A DNA stretch of 64,000 nt from Pedobacter glucosidilyticus (GCF_002483235.1 NZ_DLHN01000026.1:1989-65988); one strand, 5' to 3'. Numbered from the stretch's first letter, positions 25,638 through 33,459 are shown. Notes: generated by a model not told the origin, from the sequence alone. Numbers and translations: made by a program.

Positions 25638-28600
25638 TACCCCAAATTCGGGTTCAACCACTTCTCGGCAGTTTCTAGGTCTAAGGCTTTTCTTTTAGCG
25701 TAATCTTCAACTTGGTCTTTGCCTATTTTACCTAAACCAAAGTATTTAGATTGAGGATGTGCAAAGTAAAATCCGCTTACTGCTGCTGTAGGATACATGG
25801 CTAAACTTTCTGTTAGCTTAATGCCGGTTGTTTGTGTAGCATCTAAAAGGTTAAATAAAGTAGCTTTCTCTGTATGATCTGGACAGGCAGGGTAACCCGG
25901 TGCTGGCCTAATACCTTGATATTTTTCTTTAATCAACGCTTCATTATCTAATTTTTCTTCCTTAGCATAAGCCCAATAGTCTTTACGAACCATTTCATGC
26001 AGCTTCTCTGCAAAAGCTTCTGCCAATCTATCGGCTAAAGCCTTCGTCATGATGCTGTTATAATCATCAAAATCGGCTTCAAATTTAGCTACCAGCTCAT
26101 CGCAACCTAAACCTGTTGTAACCGCAAAACCTCCAAAATAATCTTGTAAACCTGTTTCTTTAGGTGCTATAAAATCTGCCAAAGCATAATAAGGTTCACC
26201 TTTTGGTTTTTCTGCTTGCTGACGTAAAGTGTGTATTTTGATGGTCTCTGGTGTTGTTTCTTCTTGCTCTTTTAACACACAACCTTCTTCTGTAAGTTGA
26301 TATTGTAAATTAGGTAAAGGCTGATGAATGGTTAATTCAATATCATCATCACCAACAGTTGCGGCAGGCCAGAAACCAAATACAGCCCTTGCTTTTAATA
26401 ATTTTTCATCAACAATACGTTTTAAAAGAACTTGAGCATCATCAAATAATTTCTTCGCCTCAATACCTACATATTTATCGTCAAAAATTTTAGGATAAGA
26501 ACCTCTTAGCTCCCAGGTATGGAAGAAAGGAGACCAATCTATATAAGGAACAAGTTCTTCTAAAGGATAATCCTCAATAACTTTAGTGCCTGTAAAAGTT
26601 GGTGCAGCGGCAATAGGCTGAGACCAATCTATCTTGAACTTCTCTTTTCGGGCTTCTTCTATAGCAACTAAACTTTTATCAACCTTCTTTTTGTTATAAT
26701 TATCTCGGGTTGTTTGGTAGTCTTCTTTAAGTTTTTGTTTGTAAGCTGTTTTGGTTTCAGGATTTAATAAATCGCTACAAACCGTTACACTTCTTGAAGC
26801 ATCTAAAACATGTACAGTAGCGCCTTTATAATGTGGGTCTACTTTTACAGCAGTATGTATTCTTGAAGTAGTTGCACCACCAATTAATAAAGGAATATCA
26901 AAGCCTTCGCGTTCCATTTCTTTAGCGAAATGAACCATTTCATCTAAAGAAGGCGTGATTAAGCCGCTTAAGCCGATGATATCAACTTGGTGTTTTTTAG
27001 CTTCATCGATAATTTTAGCTGCAGGCACCATCACCCCTAAATCAATAATTTCGAAGTTATTACAAGCCAATACAACACCCACGATATTTTTTCCAATATC
27101 ATGAACATCGCCTTTTACGGTTGCTAATAATACTTTTCCGGCAGAACTGCTTTCGCCTTCAACTTTTCCTGCTTCTATGTAAGGCATGAGTATGGCAACG
27201 GCTTTTTTCATTACCCTGGCAGATTTTACTACCTGCGGTAAAAACATTTTTCCTTCGCCAAATAAATCACCTACAATGCCCATTCCGTCCATTAAAGGGC
27301 CTTCAATAACATCTAAAGGTTTGGCGTATTTTAAACGAGCTTCTTCAACATCAGTATCTAAATAATCTATAATACCTTTTATCAAAGAGTGTGATAATCT
27401 TTCTTCTACAGTTCCTTTGCGCCATTCTTCATCTTTAACCAGTACTTTGCCTTTATTTTTAACGGTTTCTGCATATTCTACTAGAATTTCAGTAGCATCT
27501 GGTCTGCGGTTTAAAAGCACATCCTCAACTTTTATTAAAAGTTCTGGTTCAATTTCTTCATATACTTCCAGCATCCCAGCGTTAACAATACCCATATCTA
27601 AACCTGCTTTAATAGCATGGTATAAAAATGCGGAGTGCATAGCCTCACGTACCGGATTGTTCCCACGGAAAGAGAAAGAAATATTAGAAACGCCACCACT
27701 TACTTTAGCATGAGGAAGATTTTGCTTAATCCAACGGGTAGCCTCAATAAAATCAACAGCGTAATTGTTATGCTCTTCTAAACCTGTAGCTACGGTTAAA
27801 ATATTAGGGTCGAAAATAATGTCTTGCGGAGGAAAATTAACCTCGTTAACCAAAATATCATAAGAACGCTTGCAAATCTCTTTTCTACGTTCTAGGTTAT
27901 CGGCTTGGCCATTTTCGTCAAAAGCCATCACTACGGCCGCAGCGCCATATTGCTTGATTTTATGAGCATATTCTTTAAACTTCTCTTCGCCTTCTTTAAG
28001 AGAGATAGAGTTTACGATACCTTTTCCTTGTAAACATTTTAAACCAGCTTCTATAACTGTCCACTTAGAAGAGTCTACCATGATGGGCAGCTTACTGATA
28101 TCAGGCTCGGCACCAATGAGGTTTAAAAACTTGGTCATGGCAGCTTCAGAATCAAGCATACCTTCATCCATGTTTACATCGATGACTTGCGCACCGCCTT
28201 CTACCTGCTGACGAGCAACGGACAATGCACCTTCAAAATCTCCGCTTAAAATAAGCTTAGCAAATTTTGGTGAACCTGTTACGTTGGTACGCTCTCCAAC
28301 GTTTACAAAATTGGTTTGAGCGGTAATATTAAAAGCTTCTAAGCCTGATAATCTTAAATAAGGCGCTTGTTGCTGAGGTACTCTTGCTGGATGTTGAGCA
28401 GCAAAGTTTGCCATTTTTTGGATATGGTCTGGCGTAGTACCACAACAGCCACCAATAATATTGATAAAGCCTGAGGCTAAGAAATCATTTACCAAAGCAG
28501 CAGTTTCATCAGGTGTTTCGTCATAAGCGCCAAACTCGTTAGGTAAGCCAGCATTTGGGTAAGCAGAAACAAAAACATCAGCAATTTCTGAAAGCTCTTG

Positions 28601-29407
28601 TACGTAAGGACGCATTTCTTTAGCGCCTAAAGCACAGTTTAAGCCTATAGATAAAATATCAGCATGCCGAACGGAATTCCAAAATGCTTCTACTGTTTGG
28701 CCAGATAATGTTCTCCCAGAAGCATCTGTAATGGTTCCAGAAATCATGATTTCGAGCCTCACCCCCAACCCCTCTCCAAAGGAGAGGTGAGACTGGTTGG
28801 CTAACTTATCGTTTAATTCTTTTTCGTAGCGTTTGATAGCAAAAATTGCAGCTTTTGCATTTAAAGTATCAAATATGGTTTCTATCAATAATACATCAGC
28901 ACCGCCATCTACCAAACCTCTTACTTGTTCATAATAACATTCTTCTAAATAGTCAAAAGTTATCGCTCTAAAACCAGGGTCGTTAACATCCGGAGAGATA
29001 GATAAAGTACGATTGGTAGGGCCTATGGCACCAGCTACAAAACGTGGTTTATCAGGGTTTTTAGCTGTAAATGCTAAGGCAACTTCTTTAGCTATTCTAG
29101 CACCTTCATAGCTCATTTCATAAGAAAGATCTTCCATCTGATAATCAGCCATAGAAATACGCTGCGTACTGAAAGTATTGGTTTCAATAATATCTGCCCC
29201 AGCTTCTAGATAAGCTGCGTGGATGGCTTTGATAACATCAGGACGGGTAATATTAAGTAAATCGTTATTTCCCTTTACATCGCAAGGATGGTTTTTGAAT
29301 CTTTCGCTTCTAAAATCTTCCTCCGTTAGGTTATAACGCTGAATCATGGTACCCATGGCACCATCTATCACCAAAATTCTCTTTTTTAATTCTTCTCTGA
29401 TATTCAT
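25634..29407 (-). CDS. metH: Cobalamin-dependent methionine synthase
   Basis: 1,257 residues, full length. MetH moves a methyl group from 5-methyl-THF to homocysteine through cobalamin. Domains in order: homocysteine-binding (residues about 1-330, with NCALGAKEM and the zinc-ligand GGCCG near 319), pterin-binding (about 355-620, NVGERTNVTGS), B12 cap and binding (about 640-890, DVHDIGK near 767, the lower-ligand motif) and the SAM-dependent reactivation domain (about 920-1257, RGSYPKIFDDKYVG, PAPGYPACPDHTEK). Odd: residues about 204-217 (LSFGEGLGVRL) are encoded by a palindromic repeat inserted in frame; E. coli MetH has no such stretch between the alanine-rich helix and IMISGTITDASGRTL. A SAM-I riboswitch lies upstream. 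Confidence 0.97.
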   Translation of the reverse strand: MNIREELKKRILVIDGAMGTMIQRYNLTEEDFRSERFKNHPCDVKGNNDLLNITRPDVIKAIHAAYLEAGADIIETNTFSTQRISMADYQMEDLSYEMSYEGARIAKEVALAFTAKNPDKPRFVAGAIGPTNRTLSISPDVNDPGFRAITFDYLEECYYEQVRGLVDGGADVLLIETIFDTLNAKAAIFAIKRYEKELNDKLANQSHLSFGEGLGVRLEIMISGTITDASGRTLSGQTVEAFWNSVRHADILSIGLNCALGAKEMRPYVQELSEIADVFVSAYPNAGLPNEFGAYDETPDETAALVNDFLASGFINIIGGCCGTTPDHIQKMANFAAQHPARVPQQQAPYLRLSGLEAFNITAQTNFVNVGERTNVTGSPKFAKLILSGDFEGALSVARQQVEGGAQVIDVNMDEGMLDSEAAMTKFLNLIGAEPDISKLPIMVDSSKWTVIEAGLKCLQGKGIVNSISLKEGEEKFKEYAHKIKQYGAAAVVMAFDENGQADNLERRKEICKRSYDILVNEVNFPPQDIIFDPNILTVATGLEEHNNYAVDFIEATRWIKQNLPHAKVSGGVSNISFSFRGNNPVREAMHSAFLYHAIKAGLDMGIVNAGMLEVYEEIEPELLIKVEDVLLNRRPDATEILVEYAETVKNKGKVLVKDEEWRKGTVEERLSHSLIKGIIDYLDTDVEEARLKYAKPLDVIEGPLMDGMGIVGDLFGEGKMFLPQVVKSARVMKKAVAILMPYIEAGKVEGESSSAGKVLLATVKGDVHDIGKNIVGVVLACNNFEIIDLGVMVPAAKIIDEAKKHQVDIIGLSGLITPSLDEMVHFAKEMEREGFDIPLLIGGATTSRIHTAVKVDPHYKGATVHVLDASRSVTVCSDLLNPETKTAYKQKLKEDYQTTRDNYNKKKVDKSLVAIEEARKEKFKIDWSQPIAAAPTFTGTKVIEDYPLEELVPYIDWSPFFHTWELRGSYPKIFDDKYVGIEAKKLFDDAQVLLKRIVDEKLLKARAVFGFWPAATVGDDDIELTIHQPLPNLQYQLTEEGCVLKEQEETTPETIKIHTLRQQAEKPKGEPYYALADFIAPKETGLQDYFGGFAVTTGLGCDELVAKFEADFDDYNSIMTKALADRLAEAFAEKLHEMVRKDYWAYAKEEKLDNEALIKEKYQGIRPAPGYPACPDHTEKATLFNLLDATQTTGIKLTESLAMYPTAAVSGFYFAHPQSKYFGLGKIGKDQVEDYAKRKALDLETAEKWLNPNLGY
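28757..28795. repeat. Palindromic repeat element inserted in frame in metH
   Basis: Inner arms CCTCTCC (28773-28779) and GGAGAGG (28783-28789) with an AAA loop, plus outer CTCACC (28760-28765) and GGTGAG (28788-28793). The same family occurs twice between 29690 and 29850 in noncoding DNA. Inside metH it is read as LSFGEGLGVRL without breaking the frame. Confidence 0.85.
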
Positions 29408-29412
29408 TTTAT

Positions 29413-29496
29413 CGTATTGCGTAGAACGTATTGCGAAGTGCGAATAAACGTAATTGAATGGTTCTCAATACGCAATACTCACATCTCAATACTCAT
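29413..29496. repeat. Intergenic repeat rich in GTATTGCG / CGCAATAC
   Basis: Two direct copies of CGTATTGCG (29413-29421, 29427-29435) face CAATACGCAATAC (29466-29478) and further CAATAC copies. It sits in the metH leader between the riboswitch and the start codon, so the leader can form an extra hairpin there. It looks like a dispersed palindromic repeat and not like a terminator (no T-run). Confidence 0.6.
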
Positions 29497-29539
29497 TAGC
29501 TTATTTTGAAAAGTCAGGATTTTTTAACGTTTAGACTTT

Positions 29540-29644
29540 CACTTATCTTTCCTAGAGTTGCACCCTAAGTAGAATGTAGCACCTTGTAAGCACAGGTTGC
29601 TAAGACTTCGCAGGGTCTAATCCCTCCGTCTTTCTCTATAAGCG
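29540..29644 (-). ncRNA. SAM-I riboswitch (S-box leader) upstream of metH
   Basis: On the minus strand the sequence has the SAM-I landmarks in order: CTTAT (P1), AGAGA, GACGGAGGGA, GACCC, GAAGTCTTAGCAACC, AAGGTGCTA, ATTC and finally GGAAAGATAAG closing P1. These are the conserved P2/kink-turn, P3 and core positions that bind S-adenosylmethionine. In the family, SAM binding shuts off methionine genes. The expression platform is not obvious: 132 bases separate it from metH, with no clear terminator and a repeat in between, so control may be on translation or by a structure that I cannot resolve. Confidence 0.93.
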
Positions 29645-29689
29645 CTGCAAAAATGATGATATTTTTGCTCAAAAGCAAATATTGTTTAG

Positions 29690-29850
29690 CCTCACCCTCA
29701 ATCCCTCTCCGAAGGAGAAGGAAGCGCAGGAGATAGTTTAAGGGATATAAACAACTAAATGATAAAATCCAATGAAGAGCCGGTTGATAAGAGCTCCCTC
29801 TCCTTTGTCCCGAAGGGACTCCTTTGGAGGAGAGGGCTGGGGTGAGGCTT
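29690..29850. repeat. Pair of inverted CCTCACCC...CCCTCTCC repeats
   Basis: Left copy 29690-29722 reads GCCTCACCCTCAATCCCTCT and on; right copy 29793-29850 ends GGAGAGGGCTGGGGTGAGGC, its near reverse complement, and itself contains an inner hairpin with TCCCGAAGGGA. The elements lie between two minus-strand genes (downstream of 29851, upstream of the riboswitch) and belong to the same family as the insert in metH. Confidence 0.8.
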
Positions 29851-30417
29851 TTAACTCAACCTTTTTGTCAACTGTTCTTCAACACGTTTGAAAAACTGTA
29901 AAGGTTTTAATTGTCTCCAGCTTAAATCGTCTAACTCGCCTCCAAAATTGATATAATAATCTATGTTATTGGTTTTAAATTCATCAATCACATGAGGTCT
30001 AAAATTAACACCTGCAATCCATCCGTCTTCTACATCCTGAAACCATTCTTCATAATAACAATCATCAGAAGAATGGAAATTTAAAACGTTTTCCCCAACC
30101 AGAATAAACTTGTTAATACCCTCATCCATAATGCTTTCTAGAATTTCTCTCTTTAAAAGCATAATATCATTGTTGATGGCATCATTCCACTCGCCAATAA
30201 ATTCTATAATGGCGTATTGGCGGTCATAATCAACAAATAAAACTTTTAGATACAGGGTGTTAGACCCAAAAGTATCCCACTGTGGGTGAAGTAAATAATT
30301 ATAGATTTGTTTATCGTAATAAAACTCGTTGTATTGGGTTTCATAAAAGGGAGACCTTTCATCCTCTGCTGCTATATAATCATCCCTCCACTTAAAATAA
30401 GGCTCTATTTCATGCAT
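29851..30417 (-). CDS. Conserved hypothetical protein beside murQ
   Basis: 188 residues, rich in aromatic and acidic residues (FYETQYNEFYYDKQIYNYLLHP, DDCYYEEWFQDVEDGW), with no signal peptide or membrane segment. I know no catalytic motif in it; similar short proteins occur in Sphingobacteriaceae next to murQ. It starts two bases after the murQ stop, so the two are surely co-transcribed, and a soluble cytoplasmic role linked to cell-wall recycling is possible but unproven. The last codons run into the palindromic repeat at 29690-29850. Confidence 0.75.
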   Translation of the reverse strand: MHEIEPYFKWRDDYIAAEDERSPFYETQYNEFYYDKQIYNYLLHPQWDTFGSNTLYLKVLFVDYDRQYAIIEFIGEWNDAINNDIMLLKREILESIMDEGINKFILVGENVLNFHSSDDCYYEEWFQDVEDGWIAGVNFRPHVIDEFKTNNIDYYINFGGELDDLSWRQLKPLQFFKRVEEQLTKRLS

Positions 30418-30419
30418 AA

Positions 30420-31235
30420 CTATTGTAAAGATGTTAAAAAAGCTTCAACAGCTTTTCTAACGTTTCCATATTTTTTTAATAAGTAAGCTGCTTCCTGTTC
30501 GTCTAAACTAGTTTCTTCCATCACCATGCGTGTTCCTCTATCCACAAGTTTATTATTGGTTAACTGCATATCAACCATTTTGTTGCCTTTTACTTTACCT
30601 AATTTTATCATCAACGAAGTACTCAGCATATTTAAAACCAGTTTTTGTGCGGTACCTGCTTTCATACGGGTAGAGCCTGTTAAAAACTCTGGGCCAACAA
30701 TTACTTCAATGGGGTATTTGGCTTCTTTGGCAATGCTGCTTTGGTGGTTACAAACAATACAACCGGTTAAAATGCCATGTTGGTTTGCTGCTTTTAATCC
30801 ACCTAAGACGTATGGTGTTTCTCCAGAAGCGGCAATCCCTACCAGGGTATCTAATGCGTTAATTTTATAGTCTTTTAAGTCTTCCCAAGCTTGCTCGGTA
30901 TGGTCTTCAGCAAATTCAACAGCTTTTCTGATAGCGCTATCGCCACCTGCAATAATACCGATAACGGTTTCGAAATCTACACCAAAAGTTGGTGGGCATT
31001 CAGAAGCATCAACAACACCTAATCTGCCACTGGTGCCGGCTCCGATATAAAATAAGCGACCACCTTTTTTCATCTTCTCTAACGCAGCGTTAGCCAAATT
31101 TTCTATTTGGGGCAATGCTTTTTTAACTGCAAAAGGAACTGTTTGGTCTTCTTTATTGATGTTCTGTAGAATGTCTTTAACAGACATCTGATCTAAATCA
31201 TGATATAAAGAGGTTGATTCGGTGGTTTTACTCAT
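30420..31235 (-). CDS. murQ: N-acetylmuramic acid 6-phosphate etherase
   Basis: 271 residues. MurQ splits the lactyl ether of MurNAc-6-phosphate to GlcNAc-6-phosphate and lactate in cell-wall recycling. Family features: TESTSLYHDLDQMS at the start, an SIS sugar-binding fold with FYIGAGTSGRLGVVDASECPPTFG, a second motif VGIAASGETPYVLGG, and GPEFLTGSTRMKAGTAQKL. The length is somewhat short of the roughly 300 of E. coli MurQ, as is normal in Bacteroidota. No promoter could be picked out in the 230 bases upstream. Confidence 0.95.
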   Translation of the reverse strand: MSKTTESTSLYHDLDQMSVKDILQNINKEDQTVPFAVKKALPQIENLANAALEKMKKGGRLFYIGAGTSGRLGVVDASECPPTFGVDFETVIGIIAGGDSAIRKAVEFAEDHTEQAWEDLKDYKINALDTLVGIAASGETPYVLGGLKAANQHGILTGCIVCNHQSSIAKEAKYPIEVIVGPEFLTGSTRMKAGTAQKLVLNMLSTSLMIKLGKVKGNKMVDMQLTNNKLVDRGTRMVMEETSLDEQEAAYLLKKYGNVRKAVEAFLTSLQ

Positions 31236-31468
31236 AACGCATTAAGGTGGGCGTAAATGTCGGTAAATAATCAGTTTTATCGAAAAAAATGTTTGCTTTT
31301 ATAGATAAATGGTTAACAGGATGTTGTGGTAGTTGAGGATAGCCTGTTAAAGTGTTAAAAATTTAAGATGCTATGAAGTAATTATCCGAATTTATGAATC
31401 GAAGAGTGAATTTTTGGATGGGCTATAAAATGGGGAAACTTAGAAAATTGGGAACAGTATTTTTTCTA

Positions 31469-31756
31469 CTATAGGATATTATTTAAGTCTTGTCTACCAA
31501 CAATTGCCATTATTTCAACCATATCATTACTTATCCTAAAGTAAATGCTATCTGATCCGCAAACACATCGCCTGTAACCTTTCTTAATGTAATCAACCGT
31601 TTCAAAAGAAAATGGTGTTTGGGCAATTATTTCAAAGTATTCAAAAAAGATATTAAAATATTTGTCAGCTTGAGAAAGTCCGAATTTTTCAACACCATAA
31701 TGATGAATACGAATCAAATCTTCTTTAGCTTCAATACTTAATCTATACTTGACCAT
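31469..31756 (-). CDS. parE: ParE/RelE-type toxin
   Basis: 95 residues. The pattern MVKYRLSIEAKEDLIRIHHYGVEKFG, ADKYFNIFFEYFEIIAQTPFSFE, KKGYRRCVCGSDSIYFRI and VEIMAIVGRQDL is that of the ParE branch of the RelE superfamily. ParE toxins block DNA gyrase; no direct evidence separates this from a RelE ribonuclease. Its start overlaps the antitoxin gene end by 14 bases, so both are translated together. The pair lies in a patch of accessory DNA between murQ and the S41 protease gene. Confidence 0.88.
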   Translation of the reverse strand: MVKYRLSIEAKEDLIRIHHYGVEKFGLSQADKYFNIFFEYFEIIAQTPFSFETVDYIKKGYRRCVCGSDSIYFRISNDMVEIMAIVGRQDLNNIL

Positions 31757-31988
31757 TAAGTAAAGATTTTGATTGACTTAAAATCTCTTCTTTTGTATCT
31801 TCGGTGAAACCACTTTTCTCTGATTGATTAAGTTTCGCTCTAATCCAATCAATTTGCACTTGTTGTTTTCTGGCTTGTCTAATTAAATCGTTGATGAGCT
31901 CACTTTTACTAGAATATTCCTGATTTTCTAATTGAGTTTTCAACCACTCATCATTTGGTTTTGTAAAAGATATGCTTTGCCTCGCCAT
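31743..31988 (-). CDS. parD: ParD-type antitoxin
   Basis: 81 residues. MARQSISFTKPNDEWLKTQL is a ribbon-helix-helix DNA-binding start and SSKSELINDLIRQARKQQ the following helix; the C-terminal half, with LSQSKSLL, is the part that wraps the toxin. It both neutralises ParE and represses its own promoter. A perfect palindrome at 32000-32021 lies just before its start codon and is the probable operator. Confidence 0.9.
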   Translation of the reverse strand: MARQSISFTKPNDEWLKTQLENQEYSSKSELINDLIRQARKQQVQIDWIRAKLNQSEKSGFTEDTKEEILSQSKSLLNGQV

Positions 31989-31999
31989 ATTTTTTTTAT

Positions 32000-32021
32000 T
32001 TTGATGTAAATTTACATCAAA
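32000..32021. promoter_or_regulatory. 22-base perfect palindrome, probable ParD operator
   Basis: TTTGATGTAAA is followed directly by its reverse complement. It ends 12 bases before the parD start codon (minus strand), where a ribbon-helix-helix repressor would shut off its own operon. The palindrome includes TAAATTTA, one base off a -7 box. Confidence 0.75.
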
Positions 32022-32202
32022 TATGAATCAGACACAAATTTTTTAATTATTGGCGCTGACTATTGGTTATGGAATTGCTTAAGATGTTGTATCTGGAAAG
32101 TTTTGAAGCCTTATCTTAATAACAACTATTAATTTGCAACTACTGACAAAAGGAGCGTACACATACATGCTCGAATAATATCTTAATTTGCTACACAAAT
32201 AA

Positions 32203-32240
32203 TGAACCGCTGTATATGAGACCTGTACGTACAGTGGTGT
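32203..32240 (+). mobile_element. Probable 3' remnant of a group II intron (domain V)
   Basis: AACCGCTGTATATGAGACC, TGTACG and TACAGTGGTG form the stem CCGCTGTA / TACAGTGG, with a G-U pair. The sequence closely resembles the domain V of bacterial class C group II introns as I remember it (CCGCCGTA...GTACGTACGGTGGTG). Bases 32241-32290 could be domain VI. There is no reverse transcriptase gene upstream, so this would be a decayed fragment. The palindrome CTGTACGTACAG at 32223-32234 is part of this helix. Confidence 0.5.
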
Positions 32241-32315
32241 TGTATGAACCTGATAGGTTTAGGAGTAGACTATGATCACGCATACTATTTTATTCGTGTC
32301 ATAAGAAGGCTTTCT

Positions 32316-32729
32316 TCATAATTTAAGACAGAATTCATCTGGAGGCAAAACTAGTATCTCACAGTTTTTGAAGTCTTTAATATTGCGGGTAACTATGCAA
32401 TCTATTTTTTCTATAGATGATGCGCATAATATTTGAATTGCATCTTCAAAGTCTTTGTGCTTAGAACGTAGTCCTTTTTTTAAAATATCAATATTCACAG
32501 GTTCAACCGTTAAATAATCCAATAGATTATATAACACTTCACGTAATGCTTTTTCATCGAGATATTTTTTTAGTAAATAGTGGGTCGTAGCAATTGAATG
32601 AGAAGAGGTAAATATTTTAATTTTCTTCGCTTCTGCATTACTAAATATCTCGATAGCATATTTACTGAAAGGTCTTCTGTCTGCAATGAGGTCTACAATG
32701 ATATTAGTATCAAGAAATACCTTTTTCAT
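32316..32729 (-). CDS. PIN-domain toxin (VapC-like)
   Basis: 137 residues. MKKVFLDTNIIVDLIADRRPF carries the first acidic metal ligand (DTN), the middle holds KHKDFEDAIQ with further acidic residues, and VTRNIKDFK is the usual last motif. The PIN fold is a metal-dependent ribonuclease; VapC toxins cut tRNA or rRNA. The gene overlaps the antitoxin gene by 4 bases. It is clearly related to the pair at 53191-53855. Confidence 0.9.
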   Translation of the reverse strand: MKKVFLDTNIIVDLIADRRPFSKYAIEIFSNAEAKKIKIFTSSHSIATTHYLLKKYLDEKALREVLYNLLDYLTVEPVNIDILKKGLRSKHKDFEDAIQILCASSIEKIDCIVTRNIKDFKNCEILVLPPDEFCLKL

Positions 32730-32968
32730 AAGTGCTTTTTTTCTAAATAAGAGCGTAACTCTTTCTTTTCATCAAAGTTTTTTGGAAGTTTAACTGCTCC
32801 TACAATTTTTTTAAGTTTCGGTGAGAGATTATCTTGGTCATTTTCTTGAGTTATGGTCTCCAAATAATTTTCAATAAGTTCAGATAAACTTCTTCCTGTA
32901 TTTTTGGCGTAAGATTTCGCTCTATCAATAATTGATTTTTCTACTGTTAAAGTTAACTTAGTTGTCAT
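32726..32968 (-). CDS. Antitoxin of the PIN toxin (DUF6364-like, ribbon-helix-helix)
   Basis: 80 residues from ATG 32968; the in-frame ORF extends upstream, but the extension is rich in basic residues, overlaps the promoter and is not part of the family. MTTKLTLTVEKSIIDRAKSYAKNTGRSLSELIENYLETI is a ribbon-helix-helix DNA-binding part of the type found in DUF6364 antitoxins; the C-terminal PKLKKIVGAVKLPKNFDEKK would bind the toxin. It probably represses its own promoter through GTACGTA boxes at 32970-32998. Confidence 0.85.
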   Translation of the reverse strand: MTTKLTLTVEKSIIDRAKSYAKNTGRSLSELIENYLETITQENDQDNLSPKLKKIVGAVKLPKNFDEKKELRSYLEKKHL

Positions 32969-32969
32969 G

Positions 32970-33016
32970 GTACGTATGTTTTTTACAAAAGTACGTACTC
33001 GTCGTTGAAATTCCAA
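32970..33016 (-). promoter_or_regulatory. Promoter and operator of the PIN antitoxin-toxin operon
   Basis: On the minus strand: TTG (complement of 33014-33016), a 20-base spacer, then TACTTTTG (32986-32993), a match to the Bacteroidota -33/-7 consensus. The palindrome GTACGTAC (32991-32998) overlaps the -7 box and TACGTA (32971-32976) lies near the start codon. The same box overlaps the -7 element of the related locus at 53165. Confidence 0.7.
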
Positions 33017-33177
33017 AAGCCACTATTAAAGTTGATTTGTTGTATCTGAGAAGTTCCGAAGATTTTCTCCTAAGCCCATTAAGGCTAAACTCATCCATAC
33101 ACCTTAGCTTCCTATTAAATTATGATATACTAACTCGTAAATCACAGGTTATTTATAGGGTTAATAATATAGTAAGC

Positions 33178-33221
33178 ACCCTGTTATGACCCTGTTAGAA
33201 CCCTGTTAGTACCCTGTTAGT
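33178..33221. repeat. Four copies of an 11-base tandem repeat
   Basis: ACCCTGTTA starts at 33178, 33189, 33200 and 33211, exactly 11 bases apart, with two varying bases between. The spacing is close to one helical turn, so all copies face the same side of the DNA. Confidence 0.85.
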
Positions 33222-33451
33222 AGTGGTTTAAATATAATGTTGTTACGATTAAAAATTCTGTTATAGTTGATGCTAATTTACCATCAAGAAAAAATCTAAG
33301 ATTTAAAAAATTAAGGATACAGAATGGCAATAAACGCCTGAATGTTGTGTCTTGGTTTGGTTAGCTGTGGCATACTTTGATTTCTACAAAAAAAATGATG
33401 ATTTTTTACAGATAAATAGATAAAATTTCTGTTTTCTAATGGTTTAGTCAT
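33222..33451. other. Intergenic DNA before the S41 protease gene
   Basis: No gene supported. TTGATGCTAATTTACCATCA and the following A at 33267-33287 form an imperfect palindrome resembling the parD operator at 32000, one base longer at the centre. Otherwise plain AT-rich DNA up to the promoter at 33452. Confidence 0.4.
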
Positions 33452-33459
33452 TACATTTG
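33452..33459 (+). promoter_or_regulatory. -7 box of the S41 protease gene
   Basis: TACATTTG matches TAnnTTTG and lies 13 bases before ATG 33473, giving a very short leader. The -33 TTG is not clear. Confidence 0.5.

Larger units (their letters stand above)
32085..33061. repeat. 24-base imperfect direct repeats around the PIN toxin-antitoxin pair
   Basis: Bases 32085-32108 and 33038-33061 match at 20 of 24 positions (TGTTGTATCTG..AAGTT..GAAG). They frame the intron remnant and the PIN/antitoxin genes, a spacing of 953 bases. They may be the scars of an insertion or duplication. Confidence 0.5.

Noticed and set aside
29413..29496. Terminator of the riboswitch expression platform
   Set aside because: The inverted repeat lacks a T-run after the stem, so it is listed only as a repeat.
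32962..33189. Plus-strand ORF of 75 codons over the PIN promoter
   Set aside because: It runs through the promoter and repeats and has no recognised start or domain.
33178..33221. Possible CRISPR array
   Set aside because: Units are 11 bases with no spacers; CRISPR repeats are over 20 bases with unique spacers. The collagen and CTAACC repeats fail for the same reason.
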